The position numbers were made by a program, and so were the translations under genes. From Luteibacter sp. Sphag1AF (lineage in GTDB: Bacteria > Pseudomonadota > Gammaproteobacteria > Xanthomonadales > Rhodanobacteraceae), in NCBI RefSeq assembly GCF_014192715.1, contig NZ_JACHYH010000003.1, positions 1 through 64,000 of the forward strand: a DNA stretch of 64,000 nucleotides, in the 5' to 3' direction. Positions 19,252 through 28,745 of the stretch are shown here, one piece after another (positions within the stretch are counted from its first letter, which is position 1; each line of letters starts with the position of its first letter). The notes under the pieces were generated by a model, which was not told the origin of the DNA, searched no databases, and worked only from the letters and a program-made list of their open reading frames with translations.

Positions 19252-20586
19252 TCAGGTAGCGAGCCCGTAGCGCTCCATGCGGCGATACAGTGCCTGGCGG
19301 GACAGGCCCAGGGAGCTGGCGGCGCGGCTGATGACGCCGCCGGCTGAGGCCAGTGCCGCTTCCACGGATTCACGCGTGGGTTCATCCAGATTGCGTGCGG
19401 CATTCGGTGAATGAGCAGGCAGGTTCAGATGCTCCGCATCAATGCGGCCGTGCGGTGCCAGCAACGCAGCGCGCACAATGGCGTTCTTCAATTCGCGCAC
19501 GTTGCCCGGCCAGCTGTGCGCAAGCAAAGCCTCGCGTGCGTCCTCGGTCAGCACGGCACGCTCTTCGAGGAAGAACTCGGCCAGCGGCAGGATGTCGTCG
19601 GTGCGCTCGGCCAGCGGAGGCAGATTCACTTCGATGACGTTGAGGCGGTAGTACAGATCCTCGCGGAACGTACCTGCGCGGATCATTCCCTTCAGATCGG
19701 CATTGGTGGCACTGATGACGCGGACGCGGGCCTGACGGGTACGCCCGGAACCCAGACGCTCGAATTGCCCGGTTTCCAGCACGCGCAGCAATTTCATCTG
19801 GCCGGGAAGCGGCAGGTTGCCGATCTCGTCCAGAAACAGCGTGCCGCCATCGGCCATTTCAAAACGGCCTTCGCGTGCCTTGTTGGCGCCGGTATACGCG
19901 CCGGCATCGGCACCGAAGAGTTCAGCCTCGATCAGTTCGCCGGGCAGCGCGCCGCAATTCACGGCAATGAACGGACCACGCTTGACCGCCGAATTGGCGT
20001 GCACAATCGCAGCGATACGTTCTTTTCCCGCGCCATTGGGGCCGGTGACCAGCACGGGCACATCGGATTTGGCCACCTGACAGGCCAGCTCGATAGTGCG
20101 CCCCATGCCTTCGGAAGCAAAGACCAGACCCGCCAGATCGTAGCGGCTCTGCAACGCTTCGCGACGCTTGCGACGTTCGATGCGCGCACGGGTCACCTCA
20201 CGCGTGGATTCCGAAAGCTCCAGCAGGTTTTCCACCGTCTGCAACAGCTTTGCGTCGTCCCACGGCTTGGCCAGATAGTCGGCGGCTCCAGCCTTCACCA
20301 GTTCCACGGCGCTTTCCAGATGCGTCCATGCGGTAAGCAGGATCACCGGAAGGTCGGTATGGCGGCCGCGAATTTCGCGAAACAACGCAATGCCTTCCTC
20401 GCCAGACGTGGTATCGGCGGTGAAATTCATGTCCTGGATGACCACGTCCACCGTTTCACGCCCCAGTACCGCCAGGCCCTCTTCCGGTGTGTGCGCCACC
20501 AGGGCGCGAATGTCCCGCAGGGATAACGCGAGCGACAACGCCTCGCCCACTGCAGGGTTGTCATCAATAATCAGTACGGTACGCAT
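19252..20586 (-). CDS. NtrC-family sigma-54-dependent response regulator
   Basis: This is an enhancer-binding activator. The 444-residue protein has a receiver domain with phospho-acceptor Asp52 (VVIQDMNF) and Lys107, and an AAA+ domain with Walker A TGPNGAGKE (181-189), the sigma-54 contact loop GAYTGA (229-234) and Walker B GGTLFLDEIG (247-256). The C-terminal Fis-type helix-turn-helix is SRAASSLGLSRQALYRRMERYG. The Walker A variant lacks the usual GESGTGKE form but keeps G-x4-GK. ATG 20586 follows AAAGGA. The kinase gene follows after 53 bases. It most likely acts at the sigma-54 promoter at 27947-27963. Confidence 0.93.
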   Translation of the reverse strand: MRTVLIIDDNPAVGEALSLALSLRDIRALVAHTPEEGLAVLGRETVDVVIQDMNFTADTTSGEEGIALFREIRGRHTDLPVILLTAWTHLESAVELVKAGAADYLAKPWDDAKLLQTVENLLELSESTREVTRARIERRKRREALQSRYDLAGLVFASEGMGRTIELACQVAKSDVPVLVTGPNGAGKERIAAIVHANSAVKRGPFIAVNCGALPGELIEAELFGADAGAYTGANKAREGRFEMADGGTLFLDEIGNLPLPGQMKLLRVLETGQFERLGSGRTRQARVRVISATNADLKGMIRAGTFREDLYYRLNVIEVNLPPLAERTDDILPLAEFFLEERAVLTEDAREALLAHSWPGNVRELKNAIVRAALLAPHGRIDAEHLNLPAHSPNAARNLDEPTRESVEAALASAGGVISRAASSLGLSRQALYRRMERYGLAT

Positions 20587-20601
20587 GATGTCCTTTCGCA
20601 T

Positions 20602-20647
20602 GCATCCATGGATGCTGCCCCAGGCGAAAAGGTTGAAACCCTTTCGC
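20602..20647. repeat. palindrome and imperfect inverted repeat between permease D and the regulator gene
   Basis: GCATCCATGGATGC (20602-20615) is a perfect 14-bp palindrome. GCGAAAAGGTT (20624-20634) and AACCCTTTCGC (20637-20647) pair except at one position, which becomes a G-U pair in the minus-strand transcript. Both lie in the 90-base gap in front of the regulator gene. Confidence 0.55.
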
Positions 20648-20676
20648 ACCCTTTGTCCATTATGCACACCATGAGG

Positions 20677-21888
20677 TCATCCGCGGGTGGCAACCACTGG
20701 CGGAACGGAGGCGGCGCGCAACGCGGGGCCCAGCACCGCCGCCTGTCCAAGCAGCCAGAGCAGCGCAGCACCCGCGGGAAGATAGATGAACGGAAGACGC
20801 GGCAGTTCGTAGTGGACCATCAGCAGGAGATTGATACCGTAAGCCAGAACCATGCCAAGAGCGATGCCGATGGTGGCGAGCAGGAAATTCTCGGTCTGGA
20901 AATACCGCACGATGTCGATCCGCCGGGCGCCCAGGGCGCGACGCACCCCTATCTGCCGACGCCGTTGCGCGACCCAGAAACTACCCAGTCCGACAATGCC
21001 CAGCGCCGTGACGATGAGCAACGCTGCGCATACCGTCGCCAGCAGCACTGTCATGGAGCGGTCGCCCGCGAAGAATTTCTTTCGTATCTCGTCGTAGGTA
21101 CGCTTCTCGGTAAAGACGCGCCTCGGATCCTGCTTTCTGAGCGTCGCCACCGCTTCGTCCAGCACCCGCGCACGGTCCTGTGGGCGCGAACGCAGCACGA
21201 AGCCAGCGAAATTACCCATCGTGACGCGCAACGGCATGATGATGCTGTATCCGTTGGACTCAACATCACGCAGGTTCGGGCGTGTCAGCGTGCGGACCAC
21301 GCCGATGATCTGGATGTTGTTGGTGCCCTGCCAGATGGTCTTTCCCAACGGATTTTCGTTCGGGAAAAGCTTCCTGGCCAACGCCTGGGTGACGATGCCG
21401 ACGTGCGGCGACAGTGAATCGTCCCCAGCAGTATCGTCCCACCATTTGTACTCATCGTCCTGGAAGTTGCGGCCTGCAATGAGGTCCAGGCCATAGATGC
21501 GGACGACGTCCTGGCCATAGTAGATCGTGGAATTGAGCGATGGCAGCTTCTGGTCAGGCGAAAGCCGGATGGATGAGTTCCACGACTGATTGCCGAACGG
21601 CAGCTGGTTGGCCATGGTCGCACCGGTCACTCCTGGGATTTGCCGGAGGGCCGCCAGATCTGCCGTTGCCCGCGCATGGGAATCGGCCTGCTTGCCGATA
21701 CCCACGGGGATAATCTGCATCAGCTCGCTTTCAGCGACGCCGCTGGGCAGATCAATATGATCCAGGCGCTGGCCGATCAGGAAGATGGCATTACAGACGA
21801 TGGCACACGTCAGCGCGATCTCCAGGATCACCAGCGTAGCGGTGACCTTGTGGCGACGCAGCGTGGAAAGGATCGGACGAATTTCCAT
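20677..21888 (-). CDS. MacB/FtsX-like ABC permease D (B-type, second pair)
   Basis: This 403-residue protein is a permease without an ATPase domain. It has one N-terminal membrane helix (TATLVILEIALTCAIVCNAIFLI), a periplasmic MacB-type domain of about 240 residues and three C-terminal helices of the FtsX domain with VAQRRRQIGVRRALGARR, the family coupling motif. It ends ALRAASVPPVVATRG. Its start, core and end closely resemble permease B. ATG 21888 has GAGG six bases upstream; an ATG at 21900 overlaps the stop of permease C. Probably forms a heterodimer with permease C. Confidence 0.85.
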   Translation of the reverse strand: MEIRPILSTLRRHKVTATLVILEIALTCAIVCNAIFLIGQRLDHIDLPSGVAESELMQIIPVGIGKQADSHARATADLAALRQIPGVTGATMANQLPFGNQSWNSSIRLSPDQKLPSLNSTIYYGQDVVRIYGLDLIAGRNFQDDEYKWWDDTAGDDSLSPHVGIVTQALARKLFPNENPLGKTIWQGTNNIQIIGVVRTLTRPNLRDVESNGYSIIMPLRVTMGNFAGFVLRSRPQDRARVLDEAVATLRKQDPRRVFTEKRTYDEIRKKFFAGDRSMTVLLATVCAALLIVTALGIVGLGSFWVAQRRRQIGVRRALGARRIDIVRYFQTENFLLATIGIALGMVLAYGINLLLMVHYELPRLPFIYLPAGAALLWLLGQAAVLGPALRAASVPPVVATRG

Positions 21889-21896
21889 CGTGAACC

Positions 21897-23201
21897 TCAT
21901 TGGGTCTTGAGCTGAAGCGCGGGGGCAATCTGGCATGCGCGCCATGCCGGCAAGACGCCCGCCAGCACCGTGGCGACGATGGCAAGCACCATCGTGAGCA
22001 CCAGCATTTCCATATCCAGATGCGCGAGCGACGCATATTGCGCAGGCTGCGCGCGCACCAGCACCAGACCGGCCATGGCAAGCATCAGTCCCAGCAGTCC
22101 TCCCATCAATCCGATGATGCCGGCCTCCGTCAACAACTGCGCAAACACGGCGCGACGAGATGCACCCAGCGCACGTCGCACACCCACTTCCACCGAGCGA
22201 CGCATGAACTTGGCAAGCATGAGACCCACCGTGTTCACGAGGCATACAAGAAAGAAGCCCATCGCCAGAAGCGTCTGCAATTTGACGTCACCCGGCACCA
22301 CCTGTTTGTAATCCATCCACTGCATGACGTTGAAAAGCTCCACCCGCGCCGGACGCTCAAAACGTCCCAGTGCCTTCTGTTCCTGCACGTAATGAAGCAG
22401 GAACTGCCGATACTCGGCGGCCTTCGCCGGCGAGTCGAGCTGAACCCAGAATTGCAGCCACACGCAGGACGCCTTCTCCAGGCTCTCCTCGGCACTGCCG
22501 CCAGGACCCCAGCAGTCGATCGACCCGCTGCGGGGAAGCAGAAGCTCACGCGCCACAGACAACGGTACGAACACATCTTCCGTATTGGCGAAGTCACCCA
22601 TGTTCAGATCATAGAAGTGTGGTGTCGGACGCCAGTCACCGATCACCCCCACGATCCTCATGTCGGTACCGTGGATGCGAATGCTCTTGCCCGTGCTGTC
22701 CTCGCCGTGGAACAGCTTGTCGTTCAGTTCGCTCGAAATGACTGCGACACGCGTCCTCGCCTCATCATCGCTCGCGTTCCAGGCACGGCCGTAAAGCAGC
22801 GGGATCGCGAACATCGGGAAGAAGTCAGCCGTGGTGTATCGGGAATTCGCATAGAACGGATCAATGGACCCATCGGAAGGCTGAACCGTCATCGCGCCAC
22901 CGGTCATCAGAGCCTGATGTTCGCCACGCTTTGACCTGAGGAGATTCATCCCGTCGATCCACGTCACCTGATCCAGCATCGGGCCATCTTCCACGTAGCC
23001 ATCCATGGCCCGTGGATCAATCTGTGGCGTGTACAGGTTCTGGCTTTTGCCAGGCATCGGATCGCCCGACAGCACATGCAGGACCGTGAGCGTTGTCATG
23101 CAGCTTCCAATGCCCAGCGCCACGGCCACCACCATCAGGGCGGTGAGTACGCGGTTGCGCTTCATGCTGCGCATGGCAAGCTCAAGGTAATAACCGAACA
23201 T
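21897..23201 (-). CDS. MacB/FtsX-like ABC permease C (A-type, second pair)
   Basis: The 434-residue protein begins MFGYYLELAMRSMKRNRVL, then one membrane helix, a large periplasmic domain with four cysteines (two near C-W-G-P, C-V-W), and three C-terminal helices. The cytoplasmic coupling motif is MRRSVEVGVRRALGASRRAVF and the end is LPAWRACQIAPALQLKTQ. It is a close relative of permease A in layout and end motifs. It overlaps the upstream ATG of permease D by three bases. No ATPase domain. Function likely as one half of a transporter powered by the ATPase at 25853-26569. Confidence 0.85.
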   Translation of the reverse strand: MFGYYLELAMRSMKRNRVLTALMVVAVALGIGSCMTTLTVLHVLSGDPMPGKSQNLYTPQIDPRAMDGYVEDGPMLDQVTWIDGMNLLRSKRGEHQALMTGGAMTVQPSDGSIDPFYANSRYTTADFFPMFAIPLLYGRAWNASDDEARTRVAVISSELNDKLFHGEDSTGKSIRIHGTDMRIVGVIGDWRPTPHFYDLNMGDFANTEDVFVPLSVARELLLPRSGSIDCWGPGGSAEESLEKASCVWLQFWVQLDSPAKAAEYRQFLLHYVQEQKALGRFERPARVELFNVMQWMDYKQVVPGDVKLQTLLAMGFFLVCLVNTVGLMLAKFMRRSVEVGVRRALGASRRAVFAQLLTEAGIIGLMGGLLGLMLAMAGLVLVRAQPAQYASLAHLDMEMLVLTMVLAIVATVLAGVLPAWRACQIAPALQLKTQ

Positions 23202-23225
23202 GGATAGCTCCAGAGGACGTCGGAA

Positions 23226-24452
23226 TCAGACCGAGCGTGTCGCTTCGACGGGCGACACCCTTGATGCGCGCAATGCAGGCGCCAGTACGGCAGCCTGGCC
23301 AAGCAGCAGTAGTGCGACCACTCCCGTTATGACGTACACCAGCGAAAGGCGCTGCATCTCGAACTGCTCAAGCAGCCACTGGTTCATGCCATAGGCAAGA
23401 GCGGATCCGACGATCACGCCACCCAGCGCGATCAGGAAATTCTCGGTCATGAAGTAGCTGAGAATGTCGCCCTTGGTCGCACCCAGTGCGCGTCGCACAC
23501 CAATCTGCTTGCGGCGCTGCCCCACCCAGAAACTGGACAGGCCCACGATGCCGGCGGCAGTGATGGCCAGGAGCACGGCGCAGACGATACCCATCAGGAT
23601 GGCCATGCCGCGGTCGGTCTCGTAAGCACGACGACGAACATCCTCGAACGAACGCACGCCACCCTCCTCAGGAATGACCCGCATGCGATTCGTGTCGATC
23701 AGCAGCTTGGGCAATGCCTTGAGCACCGCCTCCTGCTGGCCGGGACGCGCGCGGACCAGGAAGTTCTGATAATTGGCGTCGAGCGTGGCGGGAAGCAGCA
23801 CAGCGTGCTGATCGAACGAGCCGGCCCACGTCCCCACCCAGGGAACCTGCAGCTTTTCCACCACGCCGATCACGGTGGAGGGTTTGCCTTCCTGGGAAAG
23901 GTAAATTGTCTTGCCAAGCGACTTGCCATCGGCGAACAACTTCTGGGCCAGCGCCTTGGTAATGATGACCTGCGGCAAGGCGGTGGACTTGCGCGGGTCC
24001 AGCATGATGACCTCGCCGGCATTGAAGTTGCGGCCTTCGATCAGCTTCACGCCAAGTGTCCGCAGTGCGTGATCGTCGACGAAGTACAGCGTGGTAGACG
24101 TGATTTCCTTCTTCGCGTCAGGAATCAGTCGCACACCCATCGACCAGCCGCCATTGCGCAGCGGGTATGAATTGGTGGCATAGGCGTCTTCCACGCCCGC
24201 CATGTTGCGGATGGCGGCAAGATCGGTCTTGATCGTGGGACCGAACACCGTGGCCGGTCCCACATAGCGGTTGGCGATGGCAATGACGTTGCTCTCATCC
24301 ATGCCCGTCGTTCGCGACAGTCGCGAAACACGTTCCTGGATGATGAACAGCGCATTGCAGACGATGGCGAGCGTGAGCGCGATTTGCAGCGCGATCAGGA
24401 TGGTGCCCGCCTTGTGCCGGCGAAGCGCGGCAAGAATCGGTTTGATCTGCAT
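23226..24452 (-). CDS. MacB/FtsX-like ABC permease B (B-type, first pair)
   Basis: The 408-residue protein starts MQIKPILAALRRHKAGTI and has one N-terminal membrane helix with the rare A-I-V-C-N-A motif shared only with permease D, then a MacB-type periplasmic domain and three C-terminal helices. Coupling motif: VGQRRKQIGVRRALGATKG. End: ALRASRVSPVEATRSV. ATG 24452 has GAGG seven bases upstream, which excludes the 20-codon open extension into the preceding gene. It lies 12 bases after permease A and 25 bases before permease C. Confidence 0.85.
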   Translation of the reverse strand: MQIKPILAALRRHKAGTILIALQIALTLAIVCNALFIIQERVSRLSRTTGMDESNVIAIANRYVGPATVFGPTIKTDLAAIRNMAGVEDAYATNSYPLRNGGWSMGVRLIPDAKKEITSTTLYFVDDHALRTLGVKLIEGRNFNAGEVIMLDPRKSTALPQVIITKALAQKLFADGKSLGKTIYLSQEGKPSTVIGVVEKLQVPWVGTWAGSFDQHAVLLPATLDANYQNFLVRARPGQQEAVLKALPKLLIDTNRMRVIPEEGGVRSFEDVRRRAYETDRGMAILMGIVCAVLLAITAAGIVGLSSFWVGQRRKQIGVRRALGATKGDILSYFMTENFLIALGGVIVGSALAYGMNQWLLEQFEMQRLSLVYVITGVVALLLLGQAAVLAPALRASRVSPVEATRSV

Positions 24453-24463
24453 GGCGACGCCTC

Positions 24464-25771
24464 TTAATTCGACTTGAGCTGCCACGCCGGCTGCACCTGA
24501 GCGGCGCGCCACGTGGGGTAGAAGGCTGCGATGAGCGATGCGGCGATAGCCACTACCAGCGTCAGCAGCACCAGGGAAGGATCAAGCGTCGCAAGCCGCG
24601 CGATGTCCTTGGGAAAGACCAGGCCAACGCCAAGTACGCCGATGCCTGTCAGGATCAGTCCCAGCAAGCCACCTGCGAGTCCGACGGTGCCCGCTTCGAT
24701 CAGGAACTGCGCGTAGATCGTGCGACGTGATGCGCCCAGTGCACGGCGGACACCGATTTCAGGCGCACGACGCATGAACTTCGCAAGCAACAGTCCAATC
24801 GTGTTGACCAGGCAGATGATCAGGAATCCAAACGCGACGGCCAGCGAAATCTGCGACTCCGGCGGCACGACGTGCTGCACGTCCAGCCATTCCATCACGC
24901 CGCGCAGGCGGACATTCGGCGCCCAGCGAAAACGACCCGCGCGCTGCTGTTCCGAGGCGTAGCCCTGAAGAAACCGCTTGTAATCGGCGGCAGCGGCTTT
25001 CGTCGGCAGCTCAACCCAGAAGGCATTCCAGATGCATTCTGAGCGGATGTAGTTGTCCCAGCCCTCGCCCGGATCAGACGAGCAGTTGTTGTTGCCGTTG
25101 GTGGCAAGTTGCAGGTCGATGGCGCGGTTGTAGGGAATGTACACACCCGGCGCATCGTCAAAACCGCCGGTGTTGACCACGTCGAAGAAGCGCGGCTGCG
25201 GGTTCCATTCGTCAATGACTCCGGTGACGCGGAAAAGTCGACCGTCCAGATTCACCTGCTTGCCTACACTTTGCCCACCATTGAAAAGCTTCTCATTGAG
25301 CTTGCGATCAATGACGATGGTGCTGGCGTGCTTGTCGTCGTCCTCACTCGTCCACGGACCACCCTGGATGAAAGGCGCGTCAAACATGGTGAAAAAGTCG
25401 GCACCCACCGCATAAGCGCCCTGGCGCATGGGCAGGCGCCCTGCGTCCTCGGGAATCACCGAAGGACCGATAGGATAGATGGCCGTCTGGCGCGAAGCTT
25501 TCTTTGCACGCATCAGCGCCATGGCGTCAATGTAGGACAGAGCATTCGGCGGCTCGCCCTTCTCGGTGTTTTCCGGGCCCCAGTTGTCCACCTGCGCCAT
25601 GTAAAGCACGTCGGACTTCTGCGGAATCGGATTACGCGATGTGGCACGGAATACCGAATAAGTTGTCATGGAAGCGGCCACGCCGAATCCGATCGCCATC
25701 ACCATCAAGGCGGTAAGCATCGGATTTCGACGCAGGCTCCGCAGGCCCAGCTGCAGGTAATAAGCAAACAT
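24464..25771 (-). CDS. MacB/FtsX-like ABC permease A (A-type, first pair)
   Basis: The 435-residue protein begins MFAYYLQLGLRSLRRNPML, very similar to permease C. It has one N-terminal helix (LTALMVMAIGFGVAASMTTYSV), a large periplasmic domain with cysteines at C-S-S-D and S-E-C-I-W, and three C-terminal helices around MRRAPEIGVRRALGASRRTIY. The end is YPTWRAAQVQPAWQLKSN. ATG 25771 was chosen because the family starts here and GGGGA lies nine bases upstream. First of the four permeases behind the ATPase gene. Confidence 0.85.
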   Translation of the reverse strand: MFAYYLQLGLRSLRRNPMLTALMVMAIGFGVAASMTTYSVFRATSRNPIPQKSDVLYMAQVDNWGPENTEKGEPPNALSYIDAMALMRAKKASRQTAIYPIGPSVIPEDAGRLPMRQGAYAVGADFFTMFDAPFIQGGPWTSEDDDKHASTIVIDRKLNEKLFNGGQSVGKQVNLDGRLFRVTGVIDEWNPQPRFFDVVNTGGFDDAPGVYIPYNRAIDLQLATNGNNNCSSDPGEGWDNYIRSECIWNAFWVELPTKAAAADYKRFLQGYASEQQRAGRFRWAPNVRLRGVMEWLDVQHVVPPESQISLAVAFGFLIICLVNTIGLLLAKFMRRAPEIGVRRALGASRRTIYAQFLIEAGTVGLAGGLLGLILTGIGVLGVGLVFPKDIARLATLDPSLVLLTLVVAIAASLIAAFYPTWRAAQVQPAWQLKSN

Positions 25772-25852
25772 GGCGTTCGTTCCCCAACGATGCGCGGAGT
25801 GTTCCGCTTCAATGCGCGACGGCTGTGCCGTCGCGTCCACGACGATCCCGTA

Positions 25853-26569
<717 letters not shown>

Positions 26570-26631
26570 GGCTGTTTCCTCTTGATGATTGGGATGGTTT
26601 GAAGGCACAACGGAGCGGGACGAGTCAGCCG

Positions 26632-27903
26632 TTACCGGCTGATCGCCACGTGCGCGGCGCCGTTGAAACCGTCGGAGCCGGAAATCACGATCTTGTCGCC
26701 TGCATTCAGGCCAGACAGGATCTCTACCTTGTCGATGCTGTTGGCACCGACACGAATCTCGCGCTTGTCTGCCACGCCGTCGTGAACCACATAGGCGTAA
26801 CGACCTGCACTTTCATCCACGAACGAACCTCGCGACACCGTGAGCACGTTGTCGCGCTTGTCCAGAAGGATGCGCACAGACAGGCGCTGGTTCTGGCGAA
26901 GCTGCTGCGGCGTGGCGCCATCGAAGCGCAGTCGTGCCGACACTTCACCGTTGACCACTTCGGGTGAGATCGCGCTGACCTTGCCCTGCCACACCTTGCC
27001 GTTGCCGGTGATTTCGCCGGGCATACCGATGCCCAGATCGCGGGCGAAGCTCTCGGGCACCTTCATTTCCACTTCGAGGGCGCTCAGGTCGATGATGCTG
27101 AGCAACTGGGCGTCTTTGGCGACGGTGGCACGCTCGGCGATGAAGAGCTGACCCACCTGACCATCCACCGGTGACTTCACGTCCAGATCGGCCACCTGAC
27201 GCTCCAGGTCCTGCACCAGCAGCACCTGACGGTCATGCGCGAGGCGCTTGGACTTCACGTCGAATTCGGCGCTGTCGTTGTCCAGGCCAAGATCGGTCTG
27301 CGCGTGCTTCGTGGTGATCACCGCCTTCTCGACAGTCGACTTGGATTTGTCGACGTCCATGCTGGGCACCGCACCCTTGCTGAAGGCCTTTTCGTAGCGT
27401 TCCTGATCGCGCTCGGCCGACTTCTGGTCGATGATGGCGTTGTCGACAGCCTTCTGCAATTCAAGACGCTTCTTGCGAGCGTCGATCTGCGCGCGCAGAT
27501 AATCCACTTCCATCGCATTGGCGGCAGACGTTTCCTGCGCGAGCTTGTTGGTCAATTCGGGGCTGGTGATCGAGGCAAGTACCTGCCCCTTCTTCACGAC
27601 ATCACCGGCATGCACCTTCAGCACCACTGCGCCGGGTGAGGCGGCATACAACGTGGGGCTGACCGCAGCCACCACCTTGCCTTCGGCCGCGATGTCGCGA
27701 ACGAACGGGCCACGTTCGACCACGGCGTAACTGAGGCGCGATCCACTGACGGATGCGTCAGTGGAAAACATGGTCATCACCTTCGGCGCCATGAACGCGC
27801 ACAGCGCAAGCGCCGCCACACCGCCGCCGATATACACCAGCTTGCGGCGCGTGTTCGGGCGGACTTCGACAAGACGATCCTGAGCGGAGGTATCGCGGAT
27901 CAT
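26632..27903 (-). CDS. periplasmic adaptor of a MacA/RND type (membrane fusion protein)
   Basis: The 423-residue protein links the inner-membrane transporter to an outer-membrane channel. After a basic N-terminus there is one membrane helix (KLVYIGGGVAALALCAFMAPKV), a biotinyl-lipoyl half (GAVVLKVHAGDVVKKGQVLASI), a long alpha-hairpin rich in Lys/Glu/Gln (residues about 120-215), the second lipoyl half (DVKSPVDGQVGQLFIAERATV) and beta-barrel domains. The start at 27903 has AGGG eight bases upstream. An open frame reaches further back to 27975 but crosses the sigma-54 promoter, so it is rejected. First gene of the operon. Confidence 0.9.
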   Translation of the reverse strand: MIRDTSAQDRLVEVRPNTRRKLVYIGGGVAALALCAFMAPKVMTMFSTDASVSGSRLSYAVVERGPFVRDIAAEGKVVAAVSPTLYAASPGAVVLKVHAGDVVKKGQVLASITSPELTNKLAQETSAANAMEVDYLRAQIDARKKRLELQKAVDNAIIDQKSAERDQERYEKAFSKGAVPSMDVDKSKSTVEKAVITTKHAQTDLGLDNDSAEFDVKSKRLAHDRQVLLVQDLERQVADLDVKSPVDGQVGQLFIAERATVAKDAQLLSIIDLSALEVEMKVPESFARDLGIGMPGEITGNGKVWQGKVSAISPEVVNGEVSARLRFDGATPQQLRQNQRLSVRILLDKRDNVLTVSRGSFVDESAGRYAYVVHDGVADKREIRVGANSIDKVEILSGLNAGDKIVISGSDGFNGAAHVAISR

Positions 27904-27946
27904 TTCAGGTTCCCTGACCACGGACATCGTGGAGACGGGAACATAT

Positions 27947-27963
27947 GAGCAAGGGTCGTGCCA
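27947..27963 (-). promoter_or_regulatory. sigma-54 (RpoN) promoter of the efflux operon
   Basis: On the minus strand TGGCACG (27963-27957), four bases ACCC and TTGCT (27952-27948) match the -24/-12 consensus TGGCACG-N4-TTGCW at every position. Transcription would start near 27938, giving a leader of about 35 bases before the adaptor start at 27903. The operon encodes a sigma-54 activator, which supports the site. Confidence 0.85.
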
Positions 27964-28023
27964 GTCGGAACGCATCCGAAAACCGGCTATTTATCAGCTT
28001 GTTAGAATAAGCGCCGTGCTGTG

Positions 28024-28047
28024 GTCCGGTGTCCGCGGACACCGGAC
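28024..28047. promoter_or_regulatory. perfect 24-bp palindrome, candidate enhancer site
   Basis: GTCCGGTGTCCG is followed directly by its exact reverse complement (28024-28035 and 28036-28047). A further GGACACCGG copy follows at 28050-28058. The centre is about 100 bases upstream of the predicted sigma-54 start, the usual position of an NtrC-type binding site. It lies just beyond the 3' end of the neighbouring gene. Confidence 0.7.
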
Positions 28048-28063
28048 ACGGACACCGGGACAA

Positions 28064-28624
28064 TCAGCCGGACATCGCCACCGATTCGGACAGGGCGATA
28101 TCGCGCGCCACACCCTGCCCCAGCGACGAGATGCGCACAGCTCGCGCACCGAACACATCCAGTTCGGCCATGCGGCGCCGCGTGAAGCGCACAACGCGTG
28201 CATGGGCCACACCGCAAAGCTCTGCATCGGCGCCCCAGCGCGCAGGCACATCCACGCGAATGGCATCGACGAACAGGGCGTCCCATGCGAGGTAATCGGT
28301 ATCGGGAAGCAGATAGATGCGGGCCAGAAGCGTGCCCTGCGCGTCGACGCAATCCATCCATTCGCGCGGGCCTTCGGAGGTGACCGCGCAGGTCAGGCCC
28401 ACATAACGTGTGTGCAGGAGCGGAACGAAGTCCGCCTGCTCTACCACGCAACCGGCCAGAGCGATCTCATCGGACGCCTCATGGCGCGACTGAGCGAGAT
28501 AGAGCACGCCGCCCAACTGCGCCAGCCCGTCGATTAACGAGCGTGGCGCGACGCTCAACCATTGCGTCACCGGCGTGGAACGGGCGCGTGCATGCACGCC
28601 AAAACTTGCGAGCCAGCCGAACAT
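28064..28624 (-). CDS. unrecognised protein, 186 residues, next to hemP
   Basis: ATG 28624 has GGAG five bases upstream. The protein has no signal peptide and reads like a compact alpha/beta domain (SLIDGLAQLGGVLYLAQSRHE, then a strand-rich part with YLAWDALFVDAIRVD). The L-x-x-L-G-x-V-x-x-L-x-x-x-H-E segment loosely recalls one repeat of heme-degrading HemS/HmuS proteins, and the gene lies downstream of Fur-controlled hemP in the same direction (121 bases). That link is weak. The gene ends 17 bases before the 24-bp palindrome. Function unknown. Confidence 0.65.
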   Translation of the reverse strand: MFGWLASFGVHARARSTPVTQWLSVAPRSLIDGLAQLGGVLYLAQSRHEASDEIALAGCVVEQADFVPLLHTRYVGLTCAVTSEGPREWMDCVDAQGTLLARIYLLPDTDYLAWDALFVDAIRVDVPARWGADAELCGVAHARVVRFTRRRMAELDVFGARAVRISSLGQGVARDIALSESVAMSG

Positions 28625-28717
28625 ACGGTCTCCATGAGACGTCCGAACGATGGGTGACCTGGCCGGCGGCCCCGTCCATGGAGGACACGCGCAGGCCGTC
28701 AGGCCCGGGGAGAAACG

Positions 28718-28744
28718 CGTGCGGGGCGCCTGGCGCCCTGCACG
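28718..28744 (-). terminator. stem-loop terminator behind hemP
   Basis: A 13-bp stem (GGCGCC at the tip, one wobble position) begins two bases after the hemP stop. In the transcript it is followed by CGTTTCT, a short U-rich tail, so termination may be partial and let the downstream gene be expressed. Confidence 0.5.
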
Positions 28745-28745
28745 G

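Noticed and set aside
27904-27975. A longer N-terminus of the efflux adaptor
   Set aside because: The added codons run across the sigma-54 promoter and its predicted transcript start, and the residues do not look like a signal region; the start at 27903 has a ribosome site.
28021-28060. The 24-bp palindrome as a transcription terminator of the gene ending at 28064
   Set aside because: It has no loop and no T tract, and its position fits an activator site better; a dual role is not excluded.
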